DNA from: Nemertoderma westbladi
Taxonomy: Eukaryota; Xenacoelomorpha; Nemertodermatida; Nemertodermatidae
DNA length: 64,000 bases
Assembly (NCBI GenBank): GCA_032718475.1
Contig: JAUCBJ010000407.1
Span: 1 to 64,000 of the forward strand
Direction of reading: 5' to 3'
Shown: positions 1 to 9,907 of the stretch, in pieces
Layout of the letters: every line of letters starts with the position of its first letter
Position numbering within the stretch: the stretch's first letter is position 1
The notes under the pieces: model-generated
The model's database searches: none
What the model was told of the DNA's origin: nothing
Seen by the model: the letters and a program-made list of their open reading frames with translations, nothing else
Program-made: the position numbers and the translations under genes

Positions 1-1448
1 AAACTCATTATAATATGGATAAACTCATATATAGCAGATATGACGGAGTTGATAGAAGATGGTCTTAGTATCGGGGAGCGATATACTCTATTTTTACAAG
101 CGTTTGTTGATAGCTTAATACGCGGCGACGCTAGTCCAACTGCTGCGGAGGACGATGGTCGTTATATCGAACCGCCAATGTCCCAAGAGCAGCTCGCGCG
201 AGTTGGACTATAGAAAATTCGCTGCTCGATATACGCAGCGTAATGGTACGTATATGGTCTTCTTAACTACTGGTCATCCTATCGATTTACATAATACGGA
301 CTATGTCGACTATATATCCTGCCCAGCGGAGTCGGAACCATAAACTGAAATTCGAATGCGAAAATTCTATTCGAAATCGACTCGAAAGAAAAGACACTAA
401 AGAAACAAATAAACGCGGTAACTCCAACGTATATTTGGAATTCTTGATAGAAGCATTGTAACAACAAATAAATATCACCCGCGTTTCCCCTACCAGACGT
501 GCGTCTTTGGTATTATTATGATAAATGCCCTAGACCCAACTAATAAACGGAAAGACATAAACATCCACGGAAACGTTGTGTTAAACACAGTTGTGCTCGT
601 TATATTTACTGGAGTTTCGAGCGAAACTTGTTTGACGTATCACCTATGCTCACTCGGCTCGAACGATCCTGGAGTAAACCTACGATCAGAGTCCCGGAAT
701 ACTCGGTCAAACCTCCTCATTCCTTAGTTGGACCTCAGACCTGCGATCCTGGTGGTGTCGCGGATCCACGCGGACTGTATTCACTGTTCAAAGATCTAGT
801 GCTACCCTAACAATTAATCGGTAACACTCCGACAGTGATTTCTAGCTAGCCGCCCATCTTACCTAGCCGGATTGTGACGCGGACATTTAATATCGCCGTT
901 TAACCCTTACCATCGTCCCGGCTTGACACGATATAACCTGTCACCAGAGTGGCGGAGAACGTTGTACCAAACGAGTTAAACGCTATTCTACAAAGATCAG
1001 AAAGGAAACCTACGTTTGTTCAGATAAACGTAAGTTATAACAGCAAGTCCAAGCGATAAACGAATTGTCTTTATCTCAGTTCGATTGTGAAATCCAGAAT
1101 CTCTAAGAAGATATCGCACTTAGACAACCCCATTCTCTGCGAGAGTTTTTGGATGAACGTATCCAGCTACGAGCGGAGGAAAATCAGCTCGAGGAGAAGC
1201 ATATCGAAACGGCGGATACCCCGACCATAATCCTACACCTTTTGATGCAATCATATTGCACCCTTCACCCAGGATTTATAGCTCTCCTAGTAAAGTGGCT
1301 CCCCCAAAGAGAAAAGGACTCTTGCTAGCCTCAAGAAACTGCGTAAACGCCGTCCGCGCAAAGAAACTAACTGTTTAGAGTATCTTTATGTTTTAGAAAC
1401 TGTGATTTTTATATTTTATAGACTGAAAATCCCATTTTCTGGGAGCGG
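1..1448 (+). other. Decayed coding-like region of unknown origin
   Basis: Base composition here is more balanced than in the AT-rich DNA that follows, and all three forward frames contain short codon-like runs broken by stops. One frame is open from the window edge to a stop at 211-213. Another is open at 155-343 and a third at 518-727. Between about 1080 and 1380 there is a charged, coiled-coil-like stretch with an internal stop, followed by a very basic Lys/Arg-rich stretch in a shifted frame. The pattern suggests a broken gene, possibly from a mobile element, truncated by the window edge. I do not recognise the family and no intact product can be assigned. Confidence 0.3.
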
Positions 1449-2303
1449 TGTAAAAGCTTTTGCTGAATTGTCCGGTTATTTTTCCTTATTTTTCCCATAA
1501 AATACTCTGTAGTTGGTTTACCAGGCATAAAAATGCCGTGTCCTTGCTGTACTGGTGTTTTAGCGGACATAAAAGCTATTTCTTCTGTATTTGTACTTTA
1601 GAGGACATAATCCGTAATTCCGTGACGTAAAAGCTCGATACTCTTGAAAACAGTGTCGCTACCATGACGACGGCTAGCAGCTGATATTGCCACGTCGACG
1701 TTTCTTTGTTTCTTTGTTCTCTCGTTGTTCAGGTTGACCAATCAGAGCGTTTGTTGTCTCTGTGTTGGAGGTGTATACAGAAACTCAGTAGTTCAGTGTT
1801 ATGTTTTGCCCAGAGCCTAAGAACCGGCTTTTGGCACCTCCGTGTTTTCAGTTTTTAGTCCTACACTAGTAGGCTTAATTATAAGGACATATATCCGTTA
1901 TCTGCATACTGCAGTACTGCATACACTGCATACTGTGTAACACTGTGCATACTTTTATATTGTTATACTGCTATTTACTGTCAGTTCTTCATAATATGGT
2001 TGATGAATTATTATATTTGGAATAACGACAAATAACCCCGAAAACCCAATATTCTTGATATACCGAAGGTAAGAGAGAAAGGTTACAGATAAATGATTGC
2101 GACCTATGTTGAGTGGTTTGAAGTGAATCTAATGTTATTTGATAGACCCTACATGATTCGGTCCGTGTTCCTTTTATATGTGACTAAAATCAGTGAAGAT
2201 CGGCAGATCAGTGTGCAGTATTGTGCAGCATTGTGTATGAGTGAGACTGATAACGAAGCATTTCCTAAAGAATGCGCCATATATGTGAATTATAACTAAG
2301 CCA
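1449..2303 (+). mobile_element. LTR-like dispersed repeat, copy 1 (candidate solo LTR)
   Basis: This segment matches the reverse complement of 19204-20095 over almost its whole length. Shared sequence starts at TGTAAAAGCTTTT and ends at AAGCCA, so both copies have TG...CA ends as LTRs do. Inside is a promoter-like layout: a CCAAT box at 1738-1742 (GACCAATCAG), GTATAC at 1773-1778 and an initiator-like stretch after it. A short open frame at 2093-2299 is conserved between copies but resembles no known protein. No matching target-site duplication is visible at either copy and no internal retrotransposon genes adjoin it, so a solo LTR is an inference. A long MITE is the alternative. Confidence 0.45.
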
Positions 2304-2339
2304 GTAGTAATGGTTACCCCTCTTTGGCGACAGTTTAGT

Positions 2340-2480
2340 CCCACTTCACACCTTGGGTGTTAAGTAGGTCATTAATTAATTAATCAATTAATTAATTGGT
2401 CGATTAAACAATTAATTAATTGTTTAATCAATCGACTCGTATCAAATAATGTTGCCAAAGGCAATTTAATTTGATACAAA
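2340..2480. repeat. AT-rich palindromic cluster
   Basis: Repeated AATTAATT blocks form nested inverted repeats, including a perfect AACAATTAATTAATTGTT palindrome. A second hairpin has GTTGCC/GGCAAT arms flanked by ATCAAAT/ATTTGAT. No gene is present; it could be a MITE remnant. Confidence 0.5.
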
Positions 2481-3064
2481 TCAATCAGATAGGGGGACGC
2501 GAGATGAATAAATTGTACTATAACAAATGAAATATACAATACAATAGGCACTGTACATTACAATATACAATACATTTGTATTATTTTTGCCGTACAATAA
2601 AATGAAAGAATTAAATATAAAGACGCAATCGAGGCCCAAAACATAAATATACCCTTTCACCAAAATAAAGTGGCCCCAGTTTGGTCCTAGCTCAACCCCT
2701 CAATAATCTGTGGCTGTTGGTCTCTTATTAACCATAGCATGACTAACCCAATCATCAATGCGTGAATGGGGCCTGCGTGAATGGGGCCTGCCACAGAGCT
2801 TAAATTATTCATACCCACAGCTTCGTTATTATATCAATTCATCCAAGAAATTAGAATAAACATCTGCTCTTGCAATAGATTGCTTTCTTCTTTCACAACT
2901 CCATTCTAACCTCCCTCTATAATAGCCCCTAGTCACCGCATTCCCATTCATTCTCTAATTTTTATTTTTAAAAGTTTTATTTATTTTCATAAAAGTTTTA
3001 TTTATTTAAAATTTTGTAAAATCATTCAGCGAAAATTCATAATATCAATTGACATTGCTATATA
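2481..3064. other. AT-rich intergenic DNA upstream of the zinc-finger gene
   Basis: No convincing coding frame or RNA gene. A short direct duplication (GTGAATGGGGCCTGC twice near 2760-2790) is the only local feature. It would contain the promoter of the gene starting at 3065, but no clear TATA or initiator can be singled out. Confidence 0.4.
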
Positions 3065-4060
3065 ATGCCTAGCTATGAAAGATGTTTGGTTTGTAATAAA
3101 GAAATGAGACAAGATAATCTATCTCGTCATATGGAAAGACATAGAAAGGATAAACTAATGGATCCATTACCAAAGAAATTTAAAAAATCCGAAGATGTTT
3201 TTAGTGAAGATGAAAAGAAAAAGAGAGTTGAGCGTGATATTTTAAAGATAAAACAGACAATGGAAAATAAATTTCATAAAGTTATGAATATTTTGAAAGG
3301 GATACAAAAACAGTTACCCCTAGAAAATGATGAGAATTTGAGTGAGGAAGATGAAGAAGAAGAGGACGATGAGATGGAGAATGAAAATAGTGAGGGTCAA
3401 GATGAAGTTGAAGAGAGTGAAGTTGGGAACGAAGAAAGTGAAGATCAGAAAGATGACGAAGAAAGTGAAGGTCAGGAAGGGCGTGAAGAAAGCGAAGGTC
3501 AGGAAGAGAATGAAGAAAGCGAAGGTCAGGAAGAGAATGAAGAAAGTGAAGAACAGGAAGAGGATGACGAAAGCGAAGGTCAGAAAGAGGATGAAGAAAG
3601 TGAAGGTCATGAAGAGGACGAAGAAAGTGAAGGTCAGGAAGACGACGAAGAAAGTGAAGGTCAAGAAAGTGAAGAAGATGATGAAAATGATAATAATAAG
3701 GAAATATTGAGACAATTACTTGGAAATAAGAATAAATTGCGGAAAATTATTAAACATTTAGAAGAGAATGGTGAAAATAAAGAAGAGATATTGAGACAAA
3801 TATTAGGAAACAAAAATCAAATGCGGAAATTTATTAAACAATTGGAAGAAAATGAGGAAAATAGAGAAGAGATATTAAGACAGGTTCTGGGAAATAAAAG
3901 TAAATTACTGAAAATTAATGAACAATTGAATAAAATTAAGAAACTGTTGGTTAATGAGGAAGATGAAATTAAAGAAAATCAACCAGCTTTTACTTATTTT
4001 CGAAGACCTATGACAACAAACTCTCGTACAGTATTTGCCCGCGCAGGAGGACACTATTGA
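3065..4060 (+). CDS. Acidic protein with an N-terminal C2H2-like zinc finger and C-terminal helical repeats
   Basis: A 331-residue intronless frame. Residues 7-26 form a single zinc-finger-like motif (C-x2-C-x11-H-x3-H, one residue tighter than the classic C2H2 spacing). A basic, coiled-coil-like stretch follows to about residue 85. Residues about 86-218 are extremely acidic and include a run of roughly nine-residue units of the type EESEGQEEN, encoded by a 27-bp repeat. The C-terminal third has three 28-residue units, each starting EILRQ and containing LGNK, spaced exactly 84 bp apart at about 3701, 3785 and 3869, likely amphipathic helices. The frame stays open through diverged repeats, which argues for real coding. 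I do not recognise the family. A DNA- or nucleosome-binding role, or an accessory protein of a transposon, are both possible. Confidence 0.6.
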   Translation: MPSYERCLVCNKEMRQDNLSRHMERHRKDKLMDPLPKKFKKSEDVFSEDEKKKRVERDILKIKQTMENKFHKVMNILKGIQKQLPLENDENLSEEDEEEEDDEMENENSEGQDEVEESEVGNEESEDQKDDEESEGQEGREESEGQEENEESEGQEENEESEEQEEDDESEGQKEDEESEGHEEDEESEGQEDDEESEGQESEEDDENDNNKEILRQLLGNKNKLRKIIKHLEENGENKEEILRQILGNKNQMRKFIKQLEENEENREEILRQVLGNKSKLLKINEQLNKIKKLLVNEEDEIKENQPAFTYFRRPMTTNSRTVFARAGGHY

Positions 4061-4084
4061 CATTTGTTTGTTTGAGTTCCTTTC

Positions 4085-4250
4085 ATAATAGTATTAAAAC
4101 TATTTATCCATAACAATTATATTAGTATTAGGACTATTTATCCATAACATTTATATTAGTATTAGGATTATTTATCCTTAATTATTATATTAGTATTATA
4201 AATGTATTTGCCAACAATATTTATTACTATTAGGTCTATTTATTCAAGAA
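4085..4250. repeat. Short AT-rich tandem repeat after the zinc-finger gene
   Basis: About four diverged copies of a roughly 36-bp unit containing ATTAGTATTAGGACTATTT. It lies directly after the stop codon and may be in the 3' untranslated region. Confidence 0.6.
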
Positions 4251-4469
4251 ATTATATGTTTTTTATAATATATTTTGGAAAATTAGTCGACTAAGTCATA
4301 ATTTTTAAAACTTTAAATAAGGGTGGAGTTATTTTATAAAGTTAAGAAGAGTGAATCAATGGAGGCAACCTGAAGTCTCATCTCTTGCCCTTTACTCATA
4401 AGACCGCACGTTAACTCCCAAGGTTGCATACTATCACTATAGCTGGGAGAGTCAAAGCTAGTGTACAGG

Positions 4470-5109
4470 AGTGAGGGAAGTGAGGCAGTGAGGAAGTGAG
4501 GCATAGTGAGGGAAGTGAGGGAAGTGAGGGAAGTGAGGCATAGTGAGGCAGTGAGGCATAGTGAGGGAGTGAGGCAGTGAGGGAAGTGAGGCATAGTGAG
4601 GGAGTGAGGGAGTGAGGGAAGTGGGGCAGTGAGGCATAGTGAGGCAGTGAGGGAAGTGAGGGAAGTGAGGGAAGTGAGGGAGTGAGGGAGTGAGGGAGTG
4701 AGGCATAGTGAGGCAGTGAGGCATAGTGAGGCAGTGAGGCATAGTGAGGCAGTGAGGGAAGTGAGGGAAGTGAGGGAAGTGAGGGAAGTGAGGGAAGTGA
4801 GGCATAGTGAGGCAGTGAGGCATAGTGAGGCATAGTGAGGCATAGTGAGGCAGTGAGGCATAGTGAGGCAGTGAGGCATAGTGAGGCAGTGAGGCATAGT
4901 GAGGCAGTGAGGGAAGTGAGGGAAGTGAGGGAAGTGAGGCATAGTGAGGCAGTGAGGCATAGTGAGGCATAGTGAGGCATAGTGAGGCAGTGAGGCATAG
5001 TGAGGCATAGTGAGGCAGTGAGGCATAGTGAGGCAGTGAGGGAAGTGAGGGAAGTGAGGGAGTGAGTGAGGGAAGTGAGGGAAGTGAGGGAAGTGAGGGA
5101 AGTGAGGGA

Positions 5110-5112
<3 letters not shown>
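4470..5112. repeat. GTGAGG minisatellite
   Basis: About 640 bp built from three short modules, GTGAGGCATA, GTGAGGCA and GTGAGGGAA, in irregular order. Long frames on the minus strand (Ser/Leu/Pro/His-rich) are by-products of the repeat and are not counted as genes. Confidence 0.9.

Positions 5113-5148
<36 letters not shown>
5113..5148. repeat. (GA)n microsatellite
   Basis: Pure GA dinucleotide tract directly abutting the GTGAGG minisatellite, probably grown from its GTGAGAG end. Confidence 0.95.
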
Positions 5149-5151
<3 letters not shown>

Positions 5152-5582
5152 AATCATCTTCCATTGCATATGTAGTGGTAGTCATGGTAACCTGTGAAGG
5201 AGTGTTGTCTGAAATGCCATTTAGATGTCACTTGTCATTTTAAAGTGATTTGTAGTCACATCTTGATTGTTTTTTATTGCATAAATATTGTTATAAAGTC
5301 ATTAATTTGAAACAGAGTGGAATGAGATCAAATTGATGAAAAATAAAAATATTTCAAACATGGGTATATCTTTGGAACCATATATCACCGTTGTTATAAC
5401 AAAACAGGTTTAGCTCTCAGTATCCCCTATGCTGGCTGGCCCATGGACTACTTTAAGTGTGTTTTAATTGTGCATTTTGTTAGAAATTTTTTTGTTGTAT
5501 TGTCTACTGTTATTGATGTCTTCATGATTAGGCCTACAGTCACTATATAATTACAGCTTATAAACTAAAACTTGTATCACTA
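5149..5582. other. Intergenic DNA before the transposase relic
   Basis: AT-rich with no recognisable gene. It may contain the 5' end of the transposon whose transposase begins near 5583, but no terminal inverted repeat is evident. Confidence 0.4.
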
Positions 5583-6169
5583 GAGTATTCCCATAAATAT
5601 CCTAGAGAAAGGCGACCTACAAGGAAGGACATATCTAGGATTGTCATTAAATTTCGATACGAACAAACACTTTTTCGTAAGAAAGGTTCCGGTAGACTGC
5701 CCGTTAGCGAAAATGTTGTTAATAATATTGGCCAATATTTAACCGCACACCCAGAAACCTCTGTACGTAGAGCATCATTGGCTCTAAATGGTAGTGTTTC
5801 CATAGGACTGCAAAGAATCTTCACTTTAGAGCTTACAATCTCCAGGTCGTTCATGGACTACAATCCCTAGATTACTCAACACGAGTTGAAGCCGCTTCTA
5901 AAATAGCAGAGTACCTCCATGTTAAGGACCTGAGTAACGTGTTCTTCAGCGACGAGGCAACTTTTCATATCAACGGCCAAGTAAACAGATGGAATTGTAG
6001 GATTTGGGGAAAGGAGAATCCTCATAAAATTGTAGAAAAGTTTAGGGATACCCCAAAGGTTACAGTGTGGGCTGCGATGTCCGAAACCAAACTTATTGGC
6101 CCCTATTTCTTCCCAGATTCTATTGTAAACAGGTTTTCTTACCTAGGCATGTTAAAGGACTCATTTTAA
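5583..6169 (+). pseudogene. Broken DDE (Tc1/mariner-type) transposase
   Basis: The first part (5583 to about 5790) reads as the helix-turn-helix N-terminal half typical of this transposase group, with RRPTRKDIS, a GSGRLPVSEN linker and a SVRRASLAL helix. The second part, in a different frame from about 5835, continues with the catalytic half: FFSDEATFHINGQVNR (first catalytic Asp), RIWGKENPH and a TVWAAMS strand. A frameshift lies between them around 5790-5835, and the frame stops at 6167-6169 well before the family's usual C-terminus, so the last catalytic acid is missing. It is an inactive relic of a family common in arthropods and other invertebrates. No flanking inverted repeats were found. 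Confidence 0.75.
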
Positions 6170-7055
<886 letters not shown>

Positions 7056-8171
7056 GTGTTAAACGTAGGCCTACAATCATCGCGTTTCATATTTTCCAAT
7101 ATTTCGTCACCCATCGCCATCATATGTTTTGTTGCAGCGACCAGTTTTTGCAAATCTCGCTATCTTCTACCATTGTTTCCATTTCATTACTTTTGTGATA
7201 TTACATCAACTACTTCAAATAGTGATGAACACCTCATTCCAAAGGAAAATGATGTACTGTTATCTCAAGCCTCTGTAGATTCGACTGAAGACAATTTGCT
7301 TAAAGAAATAGTTTCTGAGATTCCTCAGTGTGATACACAAGTAGACGTGGATGGTCAAACGTATATAGAATGTGACTTGATGGACTTTGAGAAGATTCTG
7401 GATACTTGCGAGAGTGTAATTCGCGTCACAGCTTCTCAATCCCAGCCGCTGGTTAACGTCCCCATGGTTACCACTTCTCAATCCCAGCCGCTGGTTTACG
7501 TTCCCATGGTTACCGCTTCTCAATCCCAGCCGCTGGTTAACGTCCCCATGGTTACCACTTCTCAATCCCAGCCGCTGGTTAACGTCCCCATGGTTACCGC
7601 TTCTCAATCCCAGCCGCTGGTTAACGTCCCCATGGTTACCGCTTCTCAATCCCAGCCGCTGGTTAACGTCCCCATGGTTACCACTTCTCAATCCCAGCCG
7701 CTGGTTAACGTCCCCATGGTTACAACTTCTCAATCCCAGCCGCTGGTTAACGTCCCCATGGTTACCACTTCTCAATCCCAGCCGCTGGTTAACGTTCCCA
7801 TGGATACCGGTTTTCAATCGCAGCTGTTGGCATTAACCTCATCTAATGATTATTCGATACTTCCATCTCCTCTTAAAGAAATGGACTTTAATAAAGCTAC
7901 GAAAAAGAAACCGAAAATTAGAAGAAATTTAGACGAAGGTGTGAGAAAAGCTGTTTCCAATAACAAACGTATCTTATGGTCAAAAGAAGAAGTTGATATA
8001 CTAATCGATGAATTACGTCCGTTCCTTAATGGAGTTCTGTTTTTCCGTGGTGGAAAAACGAAGGAAATCTACTTAAGTAAAGCGGCCCAGCGTCTTCCAG
8101 GCAGAACCCCTCTTCAGATATATGATAAATTTAGAGACATGAAAAAAACTCAGAAAAACCGTGATTGGTAA
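7056..8171 (+). CDS. Myb/SANT-domain protein with a 14-residue tandem repeat
   Basis: The frame gives up to 371 residues. The C-terminal part, about residues 305-365, is a Myb/SANT-like helix-turn-helix: LWSKEEVDILIDEL, then a helix ending in KAAQRLPGRTPLQIYDKF, the spacing expected for DNA- or histone-tail-binding Myb domains. Residues about 125-250 are nine copies of a 14-residue unit (T[TA]SQSQPLVNVPMV) plus one degenerate copy. The first 55 or so residues are hydrophobic and look non-coding, and a pyrimidine-rich stretch followed by AG at 7221-7222 could be a splice acceptor, so the real coding exon may begin near 7223 with upstream exons unseen. A decayed copy of the region around the SANT start lies at 8398-8580. 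Target and pathway are unknown; transcription-factor or transposon-derived origins are both possible. Confidence 0.65.
   Translation: MLNVGLQSSRFIFSNISSPIAIICFVAATSFCKSRYLLPLFPFHYFCDITSTTSNSDEHLIPKENDVLLSQASVDSTEDNLLKEIVSEIPQCDTQVDVDGQTYIECDLMDFEKILDTCESVIRVTASQSQPLVNVPMVTTSQSQPLVYVPMVTASQSQPLVNVPMVTTSQSQPLVNVPMVTASQSQPLVNVPMVTASQSQPLVNVPMVTTSQSQPLVNVPMVTTSQSQPLVNVPMVTTSQSQPLVNVPMDTGFQSQLLALTSSNDYSILPSPLKEMDFNKATKKKPKIRRNLDEGVRKAVSNNKRILWSKEEVDILIDELRPFLNGVLFFRGGKTKEIYLSKAAQRLPGRTPLQIYDKFRDMKKTQKNRDW
7428..7805 (+). repeat. 42-bp coding minisatellite, nine copies
   Basis: Nine head-to-tail 42-bp units, nearly identical, with the period a multiple of three so the frame is kept. Most variation is at one codon (ACC versus GCT/GCC region, Thr/Ala) and one Asn/Tyr change. 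High identity implies recent expansion or homogenisation. Confidence 0.95.
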
Positions 8172-8397
8172 TTAATTATTAATTAAACGGGAATTTATAT
8201 TTGCAATTATTTTTGATCTTAAACTGTCCTCTAATTTACTTAATATTTTTTGAAGCAGAATTTTCAGGTTTAAAAGTTGTGTTGTTTGTTGTTTCCTTGG
8301 TCGTTTTGTTTTATTAGTTATTTACATTAAAGTGTTTTTTTATTGTTTACAATTATTAGGAGTGATTTATTTACAATAAGAAATAATAGTCATTAAC

Positions 8398-8580
8398 CAT
8401 TCCATCTCCTCTTAAAGAGATTATTGACTTTAATAAAGCTACAAAAAAAATAAAAATTTAGGAGATATTTAGAACAAGATGTCAGACAAGCTGTTTCCAA
8501 TAAGAAACGTGTATTATCGTCGAAAAAAGTGCTTGATATACTAATTTATGAATTTCGGCCATTCGTTAACGGCAATTGGC
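8398..8580 (+). pseudogene. Decayed tandem duplicate of the SANT-gene 3' region
   Basis: The sequence from CCATCTCCTCTTAAAGA onward matches about 7862-8035 of the gene upstream, through TTTAATAAAGCTAC, GCTGTTTCCAATAA and GATATACTAAT. It carries indels and an in-frame stop. Flanking non-coding sequence (the CCTTGGTCGTTTTG block) is also repeated, so a whole 3' segment was duplicated in tandem and then decayed. Confidence 0.8.
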
Positions 8581-8740
8581 CTGGGGGGGGGGGGGGGGGG
8601 GGGCATTTATATGCATGAAATTATTTTGGATTTTGGATTACTTATTTACATTTGGTGAGTCCTTGGTCGTTTTGTTTTATATTCCTTGGTCGTTTTGTTT
8701 TATATTCCTTGGTCGTTTTGTTTTATTAGTTATTTACATT
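8581..8740. repeat. Poly-G tract and triplicated 23-bp block
   Basis: Twenty-one G residues at 8583-8603 interrupt the decayed SANT duplicate. Downstream, CCTTGGTCGTTTTGTTTTAT occurs three times in tandem near 8661-8730, whereas the parental segment near 8290 has it once. Confidence 0.85.
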
Positions 8741-9407
8741 GTTTTACATACAGTGTATTGTTTATTGTTTATTGATCACATTTTTACACAATATATTATT
8801 AGGTAGATATCTTCTTTTATAATTAGTAGTCCTACTTGCAAATAGTTCATTATTGTGCTACTTTTTCATACTGGTACTTATTGCCTTGAATGCTAATAAT
8901 TATTGCCATTCATTTTCCTGTAACGTTACAATGGAATAGTTATTCGAAAAAAGGAAGTCAACGGATAACTATAACTGTACTTTCTTTCTATCATACATTT
9001 CCAATTGGCAATTCAGAAAGAGCGAAATTCAGATATTCTGCCTTGGTGTATTGTGTTTTGTACTCGTTGGAATTTAAACACTCGCTACTGTCGTCTATAA
9101 ACCTACCAACTCAATGAGGGCAGAATAATGAATATCGCTCATCGTCGTTCGGTCGTCATTTTTTCGAATATATTTTTAATTAAATGCAATTTAATAATTG
9201 TTAATCAATCAGAATGATTTGTTTGCATAATACTATTAACAGTGATTATAATGTCATAATAATGATTGCTGTCATAATTCACCACAACTGATTCGTTTTC
9301 AAACTCTGCCAACGGAATATAACTTATCTAAGAATGTATGTGGGGTGGGTGTAAGAAATATGATCCTAATCCTATGTGAAGAATATCATCGTTTCAAAAG
9401 AATCCAT
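8741..9407. other. Intergenic AT-rich DNA
   Basis: No gene, repeat array or transposon end recognised. Confidence 0.4.
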
Positions 9408-9535
9408 ACATGACGTCATGCTGGCAAGGGGATCGATCGGGTACGCTTTATTATAACTGTTTTATAGTGAGTTTCGAAATATTATTTGACAAATTGTAAG
9501 TATTGACGTAATGACGTGACGTTAAGTGACGTCAT
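9408..9535. promoter_or_regulatory. Cluster of CRE-like TGACGT motifs
   Basis: A perfect CATGACGTCATG palindrome lies near 9410-9421 and four more TGACGT cores follow at about 9503-9535, the last again a full TGACGTCA. This matches the binding consensus of CREB/ATF bZIP factors. No gene start is evident next to it, so regulatory function is only an inference. Confidence 0.4.
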
Positions 9536-9907
9536 TTATGGAAAATCCTGTCGTTGTCCAGTCACAATTCCGATTATCCGATTTAAAAACCCCGTAATAC
9601 AAAGTGATTTCATTATATTGCATGGAAGCTGAGGGGTCCTCCTCCTTTAGATCGCGTTCCTGTAGAGTCCACAAAACCTTGGATGGCATATACTCCCAAA
9701 TGCTGGGCACTTGTTACTGTCTATAACACACATTATTGGACAAATAAATATTAGGACATTGAAAGCCGCTGGTAAAACCAAGCCCTCCCTTCATATACAA
9801 TTATATAATTAGTGCAGAGCACATAAATTACCAGTAGGCCATATACAAAACGAGAAGATAATCTGACGCATAAGTCTGTCTCCTAAATAACGTTATTATT
9901 TGTCTGT
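9536..9907. other. Intergenic DNA before the 27-bp array
   Basis: No gene recognised. CTCCTAAATAACG near 9880 is a diverged forerunner of the repeat unit that follows. Confidence 0.4.

Noticed and set aside
2320-2340. TGGCGACAG as a retroviral-type primer binding site after the LTR-like repeat
   Set aside because: It lies about 20 bp beyond the end shared with the other copy, and no retrotransposon genes follow.
3320-3715. Phe/Thr/Leu-rich minus-strand frame and Lys-rich plus frame in the acidic repeat
   Set aside because: Shadows of the acidic-repeat coding region of the zinc-finger protein.
4334-5185. Minus-strand frames rich in Ser, Leu, Pro and His
   Set aside because: Translation of the GTGAGG minisatellite and GA tract; no domain and no non-repeat core.
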